From NCBI RefSeq assembly GCF_022549775.1, contig NZ_JAKZGP010000012.1, positions 28,754 through 92,753 on the forward strand: a DNA stretch of 64,000 nucleotides, given 5' to 3'. Under the pieces are notes generated by a model that worked only from the letters and a program-made list of their open reading frames with translations, searched no databases and had not been told where the DNA came from. Below are positions 1 through 11,171 of this stretch, piece by piece (the stretch's first letter is position 1; the number at the start of each line of letters is the position of its first letter). Made by a program: the position numbers and the translations under genes. Origin of the DNA: Belliella filtrata (lineage in GTDB: Bacteria > Bacteroidota > Bacteroidia > Cytophagales > Cyclobacteriaceae).

Positions 1-701
1 AAAAGACTGAAAAACCCAAACTTTAAAATTTCCCATATGCTACTAGGGGCGAGTATAAGACAGTGCATAAGACCATCATTTGCATAAGAACCTTCAATAA
101 TTCGTCGTGACAAAATTGAACTTTGACCATGCTGTACGACTACCATACCCAAGGCAGCTGTATCTATTGGCTTTTCTCTAAAATCTCCAGATTCCGTACT
201 CCAGTTGATTGCATACGGCTGAAGTTTCACCCTTCTAAAAGACCCTATAAGCCTTTTGAATCTTCTTACAAATTGAGATAGCCAATTTCTCTCCTTGTCT
301 ACTGAATACAATAAACTAAATGAATCACCTACCATCAACTTATTCAAAACAGGCTGTCCATTTGCAGTCAAGACATCAATCTCAAAAACCTCTTCGGTTG
401 TCAAAATATTTTCCACGGCTACTTCAAGATTGGAGGACACCCCAAACCCTTGCCTTGCCTCAACCATCTTTGGATGTGGCAAAAAGCCAATTTTCCAATG
501 ATCTTCTATGATTATATCCAGCAAAGACCTGATCTGCTCATCAGAAAGGTATGTCACTATGAAATCGCTTTCAGAAAAATCATGCTTTCGGTAGTCTTTG
601 TAAGGGAGTTTTAGCTTGACATTATTAGAAAACAATGGCAACACTGTATCTTCCACAAACTCCACCTGACTTTCATCATAAATTAAAATAATCGACTTCA
701 T
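1..701 (-). CDS. Divergent diacylglycerol/lipid kinase-like protein (3' end cut by window edge)
   Basis: The frame is open from an ATG at 701 to the left edge, giving at least 233 residues. The order of motifs resembles the YegS/diacylglycerol kinase family. A 'IGFLPHPKMVEARQGLG' stretch sits where lipid kinases have the LPxGTxNDxAR loop. It is followed by an 'LEVAVENIL' helix, then 'EIDVLTANGQPVLNKLMVG', matching the family's 'riD...vng..flN...iG' strand pair. 'NDGLMHCLILAP' resembles the C-terminal 'DDGxLDVxxV' motif. The nucleotide-binding GGDGT signature is missing: its place is held by 'YLSDEQ'. It is probably a non-catalytic or divergent relative. It lies downstream of mutB on the same strand, 31 bp away. 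The family assignment is by eye and tentative. Confidence 0.55.
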   Translation of the reverse strand, partial: MKSIILIYDESQVEFVEDTVLPLFSNNVKLKLPYKDYRKHDFSESDFIVTYLSDEQIRSLLDIIIEDHWKIGFLPHPKMVEARQGFGVSSNLEVAVENILTTEEVFEIDVLTANGQPVLNKLMVGDSFSLLYSVDKERNWLSQFVRRFKRLIGSFRRVKLQPYAINWSTESGDFREKPIDTAALGMVVVQHGQSSILSRRIIEGSYANDGLMHCLILAPSSIWEILKFGFFSL

Positions 702-732
702 ATAGTTATTTAAAAAAAAGAAAGGTTGAATG

Positions 733-2855
<2,123 letters not shown>

Positions 2856-2859
<4 letters not shown>

Positions 2860-4280
2860 GAGTTACTAGAGTTTAAAAGTTCATATTTCAACGCATGTCT
2901 GCTCCAGTTCAATTGGTAGTCAAACATTTCCGACTCATCATCAATGGAGGCATTAGCTTTTTCTTGCTTGTATTTATTTACTCCTACTTTCACACTTTGC
3001 CCACTGATCAATTCATCTTGTCTTTGTGATCTCGTTTCTTTGATTTCAGCTTGAATATCATGAAGGCTAGACATACTCCACCACCCTCCTTCTGCGTCCA
3101 CTGTCAAAATCCCATTGATAACTCGATTAAAAAGTTCTTCTGCAAGCTTTTCAATATAATAAGATCCTGCAGCTGGATCTAATACTTTATCCAAATAAGC
3201 CTCCTCCTTCAATATACTGGACACATTTCTAGCCATCCTTGAGGCAAAGTCCCTAGAAGAACCCATAGAGAGATCATGAGGAAGCACTTCTAATGCTGTA
3301 CATCCTCCGATTATTGCAGACATGGCCTCAGTGGTATTCCGAAGCATATTGGTATCCATATCAAACTTGCTTTTTGACCAATAACTTGTCTGTACATAGA
3401 AAGGTATAGATTTTGGGTCTAGCTTATGTTTGAAAAGGTTGGCAATTTGAAAAATCAGCATCCTTGCTACTTTCAATTTGACAATCTCCAAGAAAAAGTC
3501 AGATCCCACAGCCGATTTTAAAAGGACATTTTTAAAAATCAACTCTAAAGACACACCTTCTTCAGTCAACCTATCAACATGCTCAAGAAAAGCTCCAAAT
3601 CCATAGGATAACTCTTGGAAACTAAGCCCCCCCGCATGATGATAGTGAGCAAAATCTATGGTAAACGTTTTGAAATTAGGATACTTTTCGAACTGAACAA
3701 GTAGCTTCTTTATCACTTCCAACCCTTCAGACCGATAGAATTCCAGTGTCAAGCTAACCGTCGCAGGATCCCATAAAAACCCACCTATCACATCATTCAA
3801 ATCCACATTTTTGCTTTCCAGCCATGCTTCAAATACCTCTGCAACATTCAGCACATGATCCTTTGGTTCAATGAAAATTTGAATGTATGAAGGCTCAACA
3901 TCTTTGAGAAGCACTGCCAAATCTTCCTTACCAGTCAGGGATAAGACGAGTCCATCAGCGCCGGTTTGTAAGGCATTTATCAACTTCTTATTCTCCGAAA
4001 CTTCATTTTGTTCACCTACCGCTACCCTAACCGTATTGCTCCACTGCCTGGGAGAAAGTCCTGGCAGACTAGGTATTGGATTGACTTGATTATGAATGGT
4101 AGACAACGGAAACTCTGCCCCTAAATCCTCTCTTGTATAAAATGGCTTTATATGAATCCCTCCTTCGGCCTGACTTATCAGGGTGTCTTCAAAGGATTTA
4201 CCCTTCAAATCCTTGAGCACCTGTTCCATCCAGTCTGACTTACTCGTGGCACGAAAATCTTCAAACAATTTATCTCTCAT
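2856..4280 (-). CDS. mutA: Methylmalonyl-CoA mutase, small subunit
   Basis: This 474-residue protein is the non-catalytic partner of the mutase alpha-beta dimer. It shows barrel motifs in parallel with MutB ('[29 protein letters not shown]', '[16 protein letters not shown]'; each quoted only in part as a landmark). It ends without a cobalamin-binding domain, and no DxHxxG motif is present. It is shorter than the small subunits of about 600 residues known from actinobacteria and proteobacteria, which keep a degenerate cobalamin domain. The start is the ATG at 4280, 263 bp from the divergent 5'-nucleotidase genes. It is the first gene of the mutA-mutB operon. Confidence 0.95.
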
Positions 4281-4543
4281 AAAACTGGTAACTATTTGGG
4301 CTATTTCAACTGATCATCGACTTCCACAAGCTACGGAAAATCCTTGATCATATCATCAAAGTTAATTTTTATAGTCTTCTTGTCCAAGAAAATATAATTC
4401 AGGACTTGATCACCTAGTTTATAATATCCTCAATAAAATAACATTGGATTGACTTGCTTCAAACCCTTGACTTGTAATTTTACAAGGATTAAAAATAAAA
4501 AAAAACCTATCTTAGCCGCACAAATCAGGAACACAAAACTGAC

Positions 4544-5293
4544 ATGAAAAACCTATCCAAGCATTATCATCCTTTTTTAATCTTTGCTGTTATATTTTGG
4601 ACGTGCTGTGCTCCGCAGCTTTCATTACAATCAAGTGGGAACTTTGTTCCAGTCTCGGAAGAAATCCAAGAATCAGAAGAGCTTGTTCAAATGATCACAC
4701 CATATAAAGTGAAATTGGAGCAAGAAATGAATGAGGTGATAGGCGTTTCTAGTCAAGCACTTACTAGAAGCAAAGGCGAATCGCTTTTGGGCAATTTTGT
4801 AGCAGATGTTCAAAGGGATTATACCGAAAAAGCGTTGAATCTCCCTATTGACATATCAATCATCAACAATGGAGGCATGCGAAATGACCTTCCAAAGGGC
4901 AACATTACCTTAGGAAATATCTATGAGCTTTCTCCTTTTGACAACTATCTTACCATATTAGAACTGCGTGCCGCAGATGTCAGTACCCTTGCTACTTTCA
5001 TGGCAAAATATAAAAACATGTCCGTAAGCGGTATGCAAATATCGGGAAGGGAAGACCAGCTGGATGAGTTCCTCATCAATGGAAAGTCTTTGGAGGAAAA
5101 TAGAACATACCTGCTCGCCATCAATGATTACTTAGCAAATGGTGGAGACAATATGGGCTTTTTGTCAGCGCTACCTGCAAAAGAAAAAACAGACATCCTG
5201 TTGAGAGACATGCTGATCGAAGTAATCAGAGAGATGAGCTCTAATGGAGAGCAGCTTAATGCTGAAATCGAAGGAAGACAAAAATATAATTGA
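4544..5293 (+). CDS. 5'-nucleotidase C-terminal domain lipoprotein
   Basis: This 249-residue protein consists essentially of the substrate-binding C-terminal domain of the UshA/5'-nucleotidase family. Visible motifs are 'KGESLLGNFVAD', 'NNGGMRNDLPKGNIT', 'YELSPFDNYLTILEL' and 'LAINDYLANGGDNMGF'. The N-terminus is hydrophobic and has cysteines in 'WTCCAPQ', consistent with a lipoprotein signal. The metallophosphoesterase half is encoded by the next gene, which starts 1 nt after this stop. The two products presumably assemble outside the cytoplasm to dephosphorylate nucleotides. The gene order is the reverse of the domain order in single-chain enzymes. Confidence 0.9.
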   Translation: MKNLSKHYHPFLIFAVIFWTCCAPQLSLQSSGNFVPVSEEIQESEELVQMITPYKVKLEQEMNEVIGVSSQALTRSKGESLLGNFVADVQRDYTEKALNLPIDISIINNGGMRNDLPKGNITLGNIYELSPFDNYLTILELRAADVSTLATFMAKYKNMSVSGMQISGREDQLDEFLINGKSLEENRTYLLAINDYLANGGDNMGFLSALPAKEKTDILLRDMLIEVIREMSSNGEQLNAEIEGRQKYN

Positions 5294-5294
5294 C

Positions 5295-6191
5295 ATGCAG
5301 AGACGAGAATTCCTAAAAAGAGGTACTTTAGCTGGTATAGGGTTGGGACTTTCAAGTTCCCTTTGGGCTTCAGAAAGCGAATTTACTCATGCAAAGAAAC
5401 TGACTATCCTCCACACCAATGATATGCACTCCCGTATTGAGCCATTCCCCAATGATGGCAGCAGAAATGCTAATCAAGGCGGAATGACAAAACTAGCCTC
5501 ATTAATTAATAAGGTAAGAAAGGAAGAAGAAAATATTCTATTGTTAGATTCAGGTGATTTCTTCCAAGGAACACCCTACTTCAACCTCTATGGGGGCGAG
5601 CTAGAGCTCAAACTGATGAGTCAAATGGGCTATGACGCAAGCACTCTTGGAAATCATGAATTTGACAATGGACTTGAGGGCATTGCGAATCAAATCGAAC
5701 ATGCCAAATTTGACATCTTGTGCGCCAACTACGATTTCTCTGAAACCATACTCAAAGACGCATTTTCTCCTTACAAAATATTCACAAAACAAGGATTGAA
5801 AATTGGGGTTTTTGGACTAGGTATTCAACTCAAAGGATTGGTTTCTGAAAAAAATTATGGAAACACCAAGTTTTTAGATCCTGTTGGCGTGTCAAATGAA
5901 ATGATTCAAGAGCTCAAAGCAAAAAAATGTGATCTTACGATCTGTCTTTCTCATCTAGGATACCAATCAGACCTCAAACTTTCTGATGAAGTCACGGGTA
6001 TTGATCTTATCTTGGGTGGGCATACGCACACCTTTTTGGATGAACCTATTGTTAAACTCGATGCACACAACCACAAAACGATCATCAATCAAGTAGGTAC
6101 TGGAGCGCTAAGGTTGGGTAAGTTAGATTTTGAATTTTCTAAAAATCTCCAAACTTCCTTTGCATCAGCAAGAAATCTTCAAGTTTATTAA
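5295..6191 (+). CDS. 5'-nucleotidase N-terminal metallophosphoesterase domain, Tat-exported
   Basis: This 298-residue metallophosphoesterase carries the dinuclear-metal motifs in order: 'TILHTNDMHSR' (DxH), 'LLDSGDFFQG' (GDxxQ), 'LGNHEFDNG' (GNHE), 'LSHLGY' and 'GGHTHTF' (GHTH). I chose the ATG at 5295 instead of the upstream in-frame ATG at 5244. It lies 1 nt after the previous stop, and the resulting N-terminus 'MQRREFLKRGTLAGIGLGLSSS' is a twin-arginine signal (RREFLK). The protein should therefore be folded with its metal in the cytoplasm and exported by Tat. It lacks the C-terminal substrate domain, which the preceding gene supplies. Confidence 0.92.
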   Translation: MQRREFLKRGTLAGIGLGLSSSLWASESEFTHAKKLTILHTNDMHSRIEPFPNDGSRNANQGGMTKLASLINKVRKEEENILLLDSGDFFQGTPYFNLYGGELELKLMSQMGYDASTLGNHEFDNGLEGIANQIEHAKFDILCANYDFSETILKDAFSPYKIFTKQGLKIGVFGLGIQLKGLVSEKNYGNTKFLDPVGVSNEMIQELKAKKCDLTICLSHLGYQSDLKLSDEVTGIDLILGGHTHTFLDEPIVKLDAHNHKTIINQVGTGALRLGKLDFEFSKNLQTSFASARNLQVY

Positions 6192-6310
6192 AAAGTCAAG
6201 CAGAATTTGATTTTTTATTTAAATATATTTTCCCCAATTTTGTTCCCCTTCATTTTGACCATGAAGGCAAGTTAAATCTTTTCAATTAATTCTATTCATA
6301 TCATAAGTAA

Positions 6311-7738
6311 ATGAGTTCAGAGGCTAATGCAGTATGGAAGGAATGCTTGCGTGTGATCGAACAACACGTTAATGAACAAAGCTTTTCCACTTGGTTTCAA
6401 CCTATCAACCCAGTTAGGTTGGAAGGCGGTAGCCTTACCATACAGGTTCCAAGCCAATTTTTTTATGAATGGCTGGAAGATAATTATGTAGAAGTTCTCA
6501 AACTTGCCATCAAAACCACCCTAGGCCCAAATGGGCGTCTTGAGTATGCAGTAGTAGTAGATCGTGGAAACTCTCAAAACCAACCCTATATGGTGAGTTT
6601 CCCGCAGGGAAATGCTTCCAATTCAAATAAAAAGCAAAACACAGCCAATCTTCCTGAAAGCAAGAGTCCATTTGAGATGCAGAGTCTGAATAGCGAAATG
6701 CTTTTACAATCCAACCTGAACCCTAACTATGCTTTCAATACATACATTGAGGGGGATTGTAATAGGTTGGCAAGATCGGCAGGCTTTGCAGTAGCGACAA
6801 AGCCAGGAATCACTTCATTCAACCCACTCATGGTCTATGGAGGCGTAGGTCTAGGCAAAACTCACTTGGTGCAAGCCATTGGGAATGAAATCAAAAATGG
6901 TCCTGAGGAGAAATTTGTATTGTATGTGTCTTCTGAAAAATTCGTGAATCAATTCATGGACTCCATCAAAGACGGAAATGTGAAGAGCTTTACAAATTTC
7001 TACATGCAGGTAGATGTGCTGATCATTGATGATATCCAGTTCTTGGCAGGAAAAGATAGAACGCAGGAAATGTTTTTCCATATCTTCAATCACCTGCACC
7101 AGAATAAGAAACAAATCATCATGACCTCAGATTGTCCTCCTAGAGACCTGAAAGGACTAGAGGAAAGACTTCTATCGAGGTTCAAATGGGGACTGACTGC
7201 AGATTTGCAAATGCCAGACTTCGAAACAAGGGTAGCCATCATCAAACGAAAAATGCAATCTGAAGGGATCTATATTCCTGATGATGTAATTGAATATTTG
7301 GCCTATACGGTAGACACCAACGTCCGTGAGCTAGAGGGAGTGATGATCTCGCTGATTGCTCATGCTTCTCTCAATCGTGTAGAGATAGACCTCACTTTGG
7401 CCAAGACGATCATGAAAAACATCGTCAAAGATATCGAAACCGAAGTAGGCATTGACTTTATCCAAAAATCTGTTTCTGACTATTTTGAAATCAAACTTGA
7501 CGACCTCAAAGCAAAAACGAGAAAGAAAGAAATCGTAACAGCTCGTCAAGTAGCCATGTACTTCTCAAAAGAATACACCAATCACTCTCTGAAATCGATT
7601 GGCTACCACTTTGGAGGCAGAGATCACAGCACTGTAATACATGCCATCCAAACAGTAAATGACCTAATGGAAACGGATACTTCTTTTAGGAACTCTGTAA
7701 ATGAACTTAAGAAAAAATTTAAAATGCGATCTTATTAA
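6311..7738 (+). CDS. dnaA: Chromosomal replication initiator protein DnaA
   Basis: DnaA (475 residues) is the AAA+ protein that binds and opens oriC. Domain I is at about 1-80 ('VWKECLRVIEQHVNEQSFSTWF'), followed by a short linker to about 130. The AAA+ domain has Walker A GGVGLGKT at 177-184 and Walker B 'VLIIDDIQFL' near 235. The C-terminal helix-turn-helix carries the signature 'GGRDHSTVIHAI'. The length is normal. The 119 bp upstream contain no clear run of DnaA boxes, so I do not call oriC here. The stop codon lies in the loop of a terminator hairpin. Confidence 0.98.
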   Translation: MSSEANAVWKECLRVIEQHVNEQSFSTWFQPINPVRLEGGSLTIQVPSQFFYEWLEDNYVEVLKLAIKTTLGPNGRLEYAVVVDRGNSQNQPYMVSFPQGNASNSNKKQNTANLPESKSPFEMQSLNSEMLLQSNLNPNYAFNTYIEGDCNRLARSAGFAVATKPGITSFNPLMVYGGVGLGKTHLVQAIGNEIKNGPEEKFVLYVSSEKFVNQFMDSIKDGNVKSFTNFYMQVDVLIIDDIQFLAGKDRTQEMFFHIFNHLHQNKKQIIMTSDCPPRDLKGLEERLLSRFKWGLTADLQMPDFETRVAIIKRKMQSEGIYIPDDVIEYLAYTVDTNVRELEGVMISLIAHASLNRVEIDLTLAKTIMKNIVKDIETEVGIDFIQKSVSDYFEIKLDDLKAKTRKKEIVTARQVAMYFSKEYTNHSLKSIGYHFGGRDHSTVIHAIQTVNDLMETDTSFRNSVNELKKKFKMRSY

Positions 7739-7749
7739 AAGATCGCATT
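7723..7749 (+). terminator. dnaA terminator overlapping its stop codon
   Basis: A 10-bp perfect stem (AATGCGATCT / AGATCGCATT) is separated by a 7-nt loop that contains the dnaA TAA. It is followed by ATTTTT. The hairpin lies between dnaA and the convergent gene ending at 7754, so it may act in both directions. Confidence 0.8.
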
Positions 7750-7753
7750 ATTT

Positions 7754-8506
7754 TTAAAACTCAGTTTTTATCAGCCCATCAAGCTCATCCCAGGTCAACA
7801 CCAAAGAAGTCTCCCCAAGTACATAAGGCCCTATTTCATAGCTGCTATACAACAAACAAAATCCTTCTTCACAAAAACCCATATTGGCTGGTAAGAAGAA
7901 GAATTTATCATCTTTCAGAAAAAATCGCCCATCTCCGCCTAGAGACACTTCTTCTGCTACTTCATGGTAATCCCTAAACTTTTCCTCAGCCTTAATCAAA
8001 AGTGCCTCTTGATCTAAGATCAAGTCCTCGTTAGAGATCAACTTACCAGTCTGCCTGCTGAAATTCAATATCCTAGGAAAAGTATTAGGATGAGCACCTC
8101 CCAAAAATGATGTCCCTCTCACAGTAACCGTCAAAACTTGATCATTTTGAAAATCTTCTTTGGCACTCACATCATGAAACCAACCTATCCCATGATCGAA
8201 ACTCTCGATATAACGATCAAATTCATCAAAAAAATGATCCACTGCCAATGCCAAAGTCTCCGCTGGTTCTTCAAATGACACAAAGTTTGTAATAACCTGA
8301 TCAATATTAAAGTTGACTAAGGAATCAACCTCACTCTCCCCTGTGTAATACACATAGGACAAATCCACCTTAGCGCAAGCATCGCCATGACACTGCTCAT
8401 CAGTATACGTTTTGATCTCAGCTATCAGAGGCTTATCAGACTCTTTGACTCCACAAGAGGCTAATAACAAGCCGAATGTTAAGTTTAAATAAAATTTATT
8501 CTTCAT
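7754..8506 (-). CDS. RsiV-like lipoprotein (DUF4163/DUF3298)
   Basis: This 250-residue protein has a lipoprotein signal ('LLLASCGVKES') followed by a domain resembling the DUF4163/DUF3298 (PdaC/RsiV-type) pair. Landmarks are 'FLGGAHPNTFPRILNFSRQTGKLIS' (quoted in part), 'GDGRFFLKDD' and 'SYEIGPYVLGETSLVLTWDEL'. In firmicutes this fold is found in the anti-sigma factor RsiV and in peptidoglycan deacetylase PdaC; in Bacteroidota it is common in outer-membrane lipoproteins of unknown role. The start overlaps the end of meaB by 11 nt, so the two are co-transcribed, although no functional link is known. Confidence 0.8.
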   Translation of the reverse strand: MKNKFYLNLTFGLLLASCGVKESDKPLIAEIKTYTDEQCHGDACAKVDLSYVYYTGESEVDSLVNFNIDQVITNFVSFEEPAETLALAVDHFFDEFDRYIESFDHGIGWFHDVSAKEDFQNDQVLTVTVRGTSFLGGAHPNTFPRILNFSRQTGKLISNEDLILDQEALLIKAEEKFRDYHEVAEEVSLGGDGRFFLKDDKFFFLPANMGFCEEGFCLLYSSYEIGPYVLGETSLVLTWDELDGLIKTEF

Positions 8507-9506
8507 TTTCTGTTTCTTGATTTATAAACAATTTGACTAAGGCTCTAGCGACTTTTATGGCTGATGTTTTTCCAGATTCTACCTCTTGCAAAGATGAAGC
8601 TAAAACTGACTGGACAGATTCATTCTTATAAAACGCAGTCTCTAAGAGGTACTTCGCATGCTCATTCAACCAACTCACCCTTTGCTTTGACCTGTTGCCT
8701 TCAAAGTAGCCATTGCTTAACATCATACTTTTGTACTGCAAGATCACCTCCCAAACTTCAGGCAAGCCATTTCCTTTCAACCCCGAGCAAGTCAGCACCT
8801 TGGGACTCCATCCATTTTCTCTCATTGGAAAAAGGTGAAGGGCATTTGAATAAACTCTTTTTGCCTTTTTTGCCTCGTCAATATTCTCTCCATCTGCCTT
8901 ATTGACAACCAATGCATCACACATTTCAACAATCCCCTTCTTGATCCCTTGAAGCTCATCTCCTGCTCCCGCCAGCATCAGAAGTAAAAAGAAATCCACC
9001 ATTGCTTTGACCGCAATCTCAGACTGACCCACTCCGACGGTTTCTATCAATATCACATCAAAGCCTGCCGCTTCGCAAAGCAACATGGCCTCTCTTGTCT
9101 TTGCACTCACCCCACCCAAAGTAGTACCCGCTGGACTTGGTCGTATGTAAGCTCTTTGATCCATAGAAAGCTCTTCCATCCGAGTCTTGTCCCCCAATAT
9201 ACTCCCACGACTTGATTGACTACTGGGGTCCACGGCAAGAACGGCCACCTTGAATCCCTTCTCCACAAGCAAAAGACCAAACTGCTCTATAAAAGTACTC
9301 TTCCCTACCCCCGGCACCCCTGTGACACCTATTCTGATAGACTTGCCAGTATAAGGAAGTATGGCATCCATTACTTCATCACCCAGATTTTGATCTAAAT
9401 CTAAAGAGCTCTCTATCAAGGTAATTGCCTGACTTAGAATCACCCTATCTCCTTTCAGAACACCTTCCACATATGATTTTGCTGATAACCTTTTCCGTCT
9501 TTTCAT
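8496..9506 (-). CDS. meaB: Methylmalonyl-CoA mutase-associated GTPase MeaB
   Basis: MeaB (336 residues) is the G3E-type GTPase that loads and protects adenosylcobalamin in methylmalonyl-CoA mutase. Walker A GVPGVGKS is at 63-70, followed by 'VDPSSQSSRGSILGDKTRM' (switch region), 'ETVGVGQSE' and the base-specificity motif 'NKADG'. The C-terminal helices form the dimerisation arm. The gene serves mutA-mutB at 0.7-4.3 kb even though dnaA and the nucleotidase genes intervene. It overlaps the upstream 141-codon gene by 4 nt and the downstream lipoprotein gene by 11 nt, making a three-gene unit. Confidence 0.97.
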   Translation of the reverse strand: MKRRKRLSAKSYVEGVLKGDRVILSQAITLIESSLDLDQNLGDEVMDAILPYTGKSIRIGVTGVPGVGKSTFIEQFGLLLVEKGFKVAVLAVDPSSQSSRGSILGDKTRMEELSMDQRAYIRPSPAGTTLGGVSAKTREAMLLCEAAGFDVILIETVGVGQSEIAVKAMVDFFLLLMLAGAGDELQGIKKGIVEMCDALVVNKADGENIDEAKKAKRVYSNALHLFPMRENGWSPKVLTCSGLKGNGLPEVWEVILQYKSMMLSNGYFEGNRSKQRVSWLNEHAKYLLETAFYKNESVQSVLASSLQEVESGKTSAIKVARALVKLFINQETENEE

Positions 9507-9928
9507 TGATTCACCACACTTTTGTTTCCAAAAGGTCTATTTGAAAATTTCACATCACCCATCGCTGATTTTTCATATTTTGCCACACAATATGCTTGAT
9601 ATTCATTTGGAATAAAAGGAGCAACATGAAGCACATCCTTAGGAGCTTTGGTACTGTCTGTGAAGAAAAAAACTTGGGTATTTCCATACTTTGTATGTGG
9701 CATATAGTTGCCATAAGCCTCGAGTAACTCTCGAGAATCATCCTCCACATACACGACATACACCCGCTGAATAGGTCCAGTATTATTCTCATTTCTATAA
9801 AAAGCAAGCTCTTCATAAACCAAATCTAAATTAGAAACACCCGGCTGGGTAAATGAATCCTTCACTATCCAAACCATCAAACCAATTACCAAAGCGAACA
9901 AAATATAAATGAGGCGACTGAACTTCAT
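9503..9928 (-). CDS. Hypothetical membrane-anchored protein
   Basis: I do not recognise this 141-residue protein. It has one N-terminal hydrophobic segment (about residues 4-22, 'LIYILFALVIGLMVWIV'), which may be an anchor or uncleaved signal, and then a mixed extracytoplasmic domain without obvious metal or catalytic motifs ('VYVVYVEDDSRELLEAYGNYMP', quoted in part). The stop overlaps the meaB start (ATGA). It is the first gene of the unit ending with the RsiV-like lipoprotein. It diverges from hemJ across about 50 bp. Confidence 0.7.
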   Translation of the reverse strand: MKFSRLIYILFALVIGLMVWIVKDSFTQPGVSNLDLVYEELAFYRNENNTGPIQRVYVVYVEDDSRELLEAYGNYMPHTKYGNTQVFFFTDSTKAPKDVLHVAPFIPNEYQAYCVAKYEKSAMGDVKFSNRPFGNKSVVNQ

Positions 9929-9980
9929 ATAAGAGATGTTTTTTGCATTTAAAGCCTTAATTTAGCAGAAAAAAAGGACA

Positions 9981-10523
9981 ATGGCATTCGAATATATAAA
10001 AGCACTGCATATCATTTTCATAGTCACCTGGTTTGCAGGCCTGTTCTATATCGTGAGGCTATTCATCTATCAAGCTGAGGCTTGGGAAAAGCCCGAGTTT
10101 GAAAGAAAGATCCTGATCCCCCAATTGAACCTTATGGCGTCTCGGCTTTGGTATATCATCACTTGGCCTTCAGCAATTTTGACATTGATTTTTGGATTTT
10201 GGACTTTGTCTTATAGGTGGGGATACATGCAGTTAGGCTTTATGCATGCTAAGTTAGCATTTGTTTTTGTCTTGTATATCTATCATTTCTATTGCCACAA
10301 GTTATTCAAAGATTTGCAATCGGGAACCTCCAAATGGACATCAACAAAGCTTCGCATTTGGAACGAAATTGCCACCGTACTGTTATTTGCTATAGTATTT
10401 ATCATCGTGCTAAAAAGCCTCCTAAGCGCTGTCTGGGGAATTGTGGGCCTATTATTACTGAGTATACTCATGATGATAGGAATCAAGTTTTATAAAAAAA
10501 TCAGAGAAAAAAATGAATCATAA
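9981..10523 (+). CDS. hemJ: Protoporphyrinogen IX oxidase HemJ family membrane protein
   Basis: This 180-residue protein has about five hydrophobic helices and the HemJ (formerly UPF0093) landmarks. These include an N-terminal 'IKALHIIFIVTWFAGLFYIVRLFIY' (quoted in part, with the conserved His in helix 1) and a second conserved His region, 'FMHAKLAFVFVLYIYHFYC'. HemJ oxidises protoporphyrinogen IX in the membrane for heme synthesis. The last 11 nt overlap the following SCO-family gene, and a cytochrome c follows that. Heme supply and respiratory-protein maturation genes are therefore grouped here. Confidence 0.88.
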   Translation: MAFEYIKALHIIFIVTWFAGLFYIVRLFIYQAEAWEKPEFERKILIPQLNLMASRLWYIITWPSAILTLIFGFWTLSYRWGYMQLGFMHAKLAFVFVLYIYHFYCHKLFKDLQSGTSKWTSTKLRIWNEIATVLLFAIVFIIVLKSLLSAVWGIVGLLLLSILMMIGIKFYKKIREKNES

Positions 10524-11169
10524 ATTGAAATCCGTATTCTTATTAGCCCTTGTTTTTCTCCTTGTCATAAGTTGTCAAAAGCAACAAGAAGAAGAATCAA
10601 ACACATTACCTATTTTGGGAAACTGGCACATCAATGAGTTCGAAATGGAAGGAAAAACCATTCAAGACACAGTTTTTCACAAAATCGCTGATTTCAGCTT
10701 TATCAATCAGGAAGGAAAAGAGGTAAGCAACAGCACAACAGCTGGCAAAGTATATGTGGCAGATTTTTTCTTCACCACTTGCCCGACCATATGCCCTATC
10801 ATGAAAACTCAAATGCTAAGGGTTCACGAAAAATTCAAAGAAGAGGACCAGTTTATGATCTTAAGCCACACTTTAGATCCGGAACATGACACGCCAGAAC
10901 TTCTAAAAGACTTTGCCGAAAAAATAGGCATCGAAGATGACAACACTTGGCAGTTTCTAAGTGGAGACCAAGAGAAAATATTTGAAATAGGGCAAACAAG
11001 CTACTTAACCACAGCAATGGAAGACAGTAGTGAACCAGGAGGTATCTTACATTCGGGTGCATTTGTCCTAGTAGATCAAAAAGGGCGTATCAGAGGAGTG
11101 TATGACGGAACCAAAGAAGACCAAGTGAACAAACTCATGAGAGACATTCCTAAACTTTTTAACAATTAG
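10513..11169 (+). CDS. SCO1/SenC family copper chaperone, lipoprotein
   Basis: SCO proteins (here 218 residues) deliver copper to, or reduce the cysteines of, the CuA site of cytochrome oxidase. The signal ends in a lipobox (LLVISC, Cys21). The thioredoxin-like fold carries the CxxxC copper motif 'FFTTCPTICP' (Cys90, Cys94). Downstream are 'SHTLDPEHDTPE' and the third ligand region 'GGILHSGAFVLVD'. The gene overlaps hemJ by 11 nt and lies 2 nt before the cytochrome c gene, so the three form one operon. Confidence 0.93.
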   Translation: MNHKLKSVFLLALVFLLVISCQKQQEEESNTLPILGNWHINEFEMEGKTIQDTVFHKIADFSFINQEGKEVSNSTTAGKVYVADFFFTTCPTICPIMKTQMLRVHEKFKEEDQFMILSHTLDPEHDTPELLKDFAEKIGIEDDNTWQFLSGDQEKIFEIGQTSYLTTAMEDSSEPGGILHSGAFVLVDQKGRIRGVYDGTKEDQVNKLMRDIPKLFNN

Positions 11170-11171
11170 GA

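Noticed and set aside
5244..5294. Upstream ATG for the metallophosphoesterase gene
   Set aside because: It lies within the preceding gene and would bury the twin-arginine signal behind 17 charged residues.
6192..6310. Possible oriC in front of dnaA
   Set aside because: Only 119 nt, with no cluster of TTATCCACA-type boxes and no clear unwinding element beyond general AT-richness.
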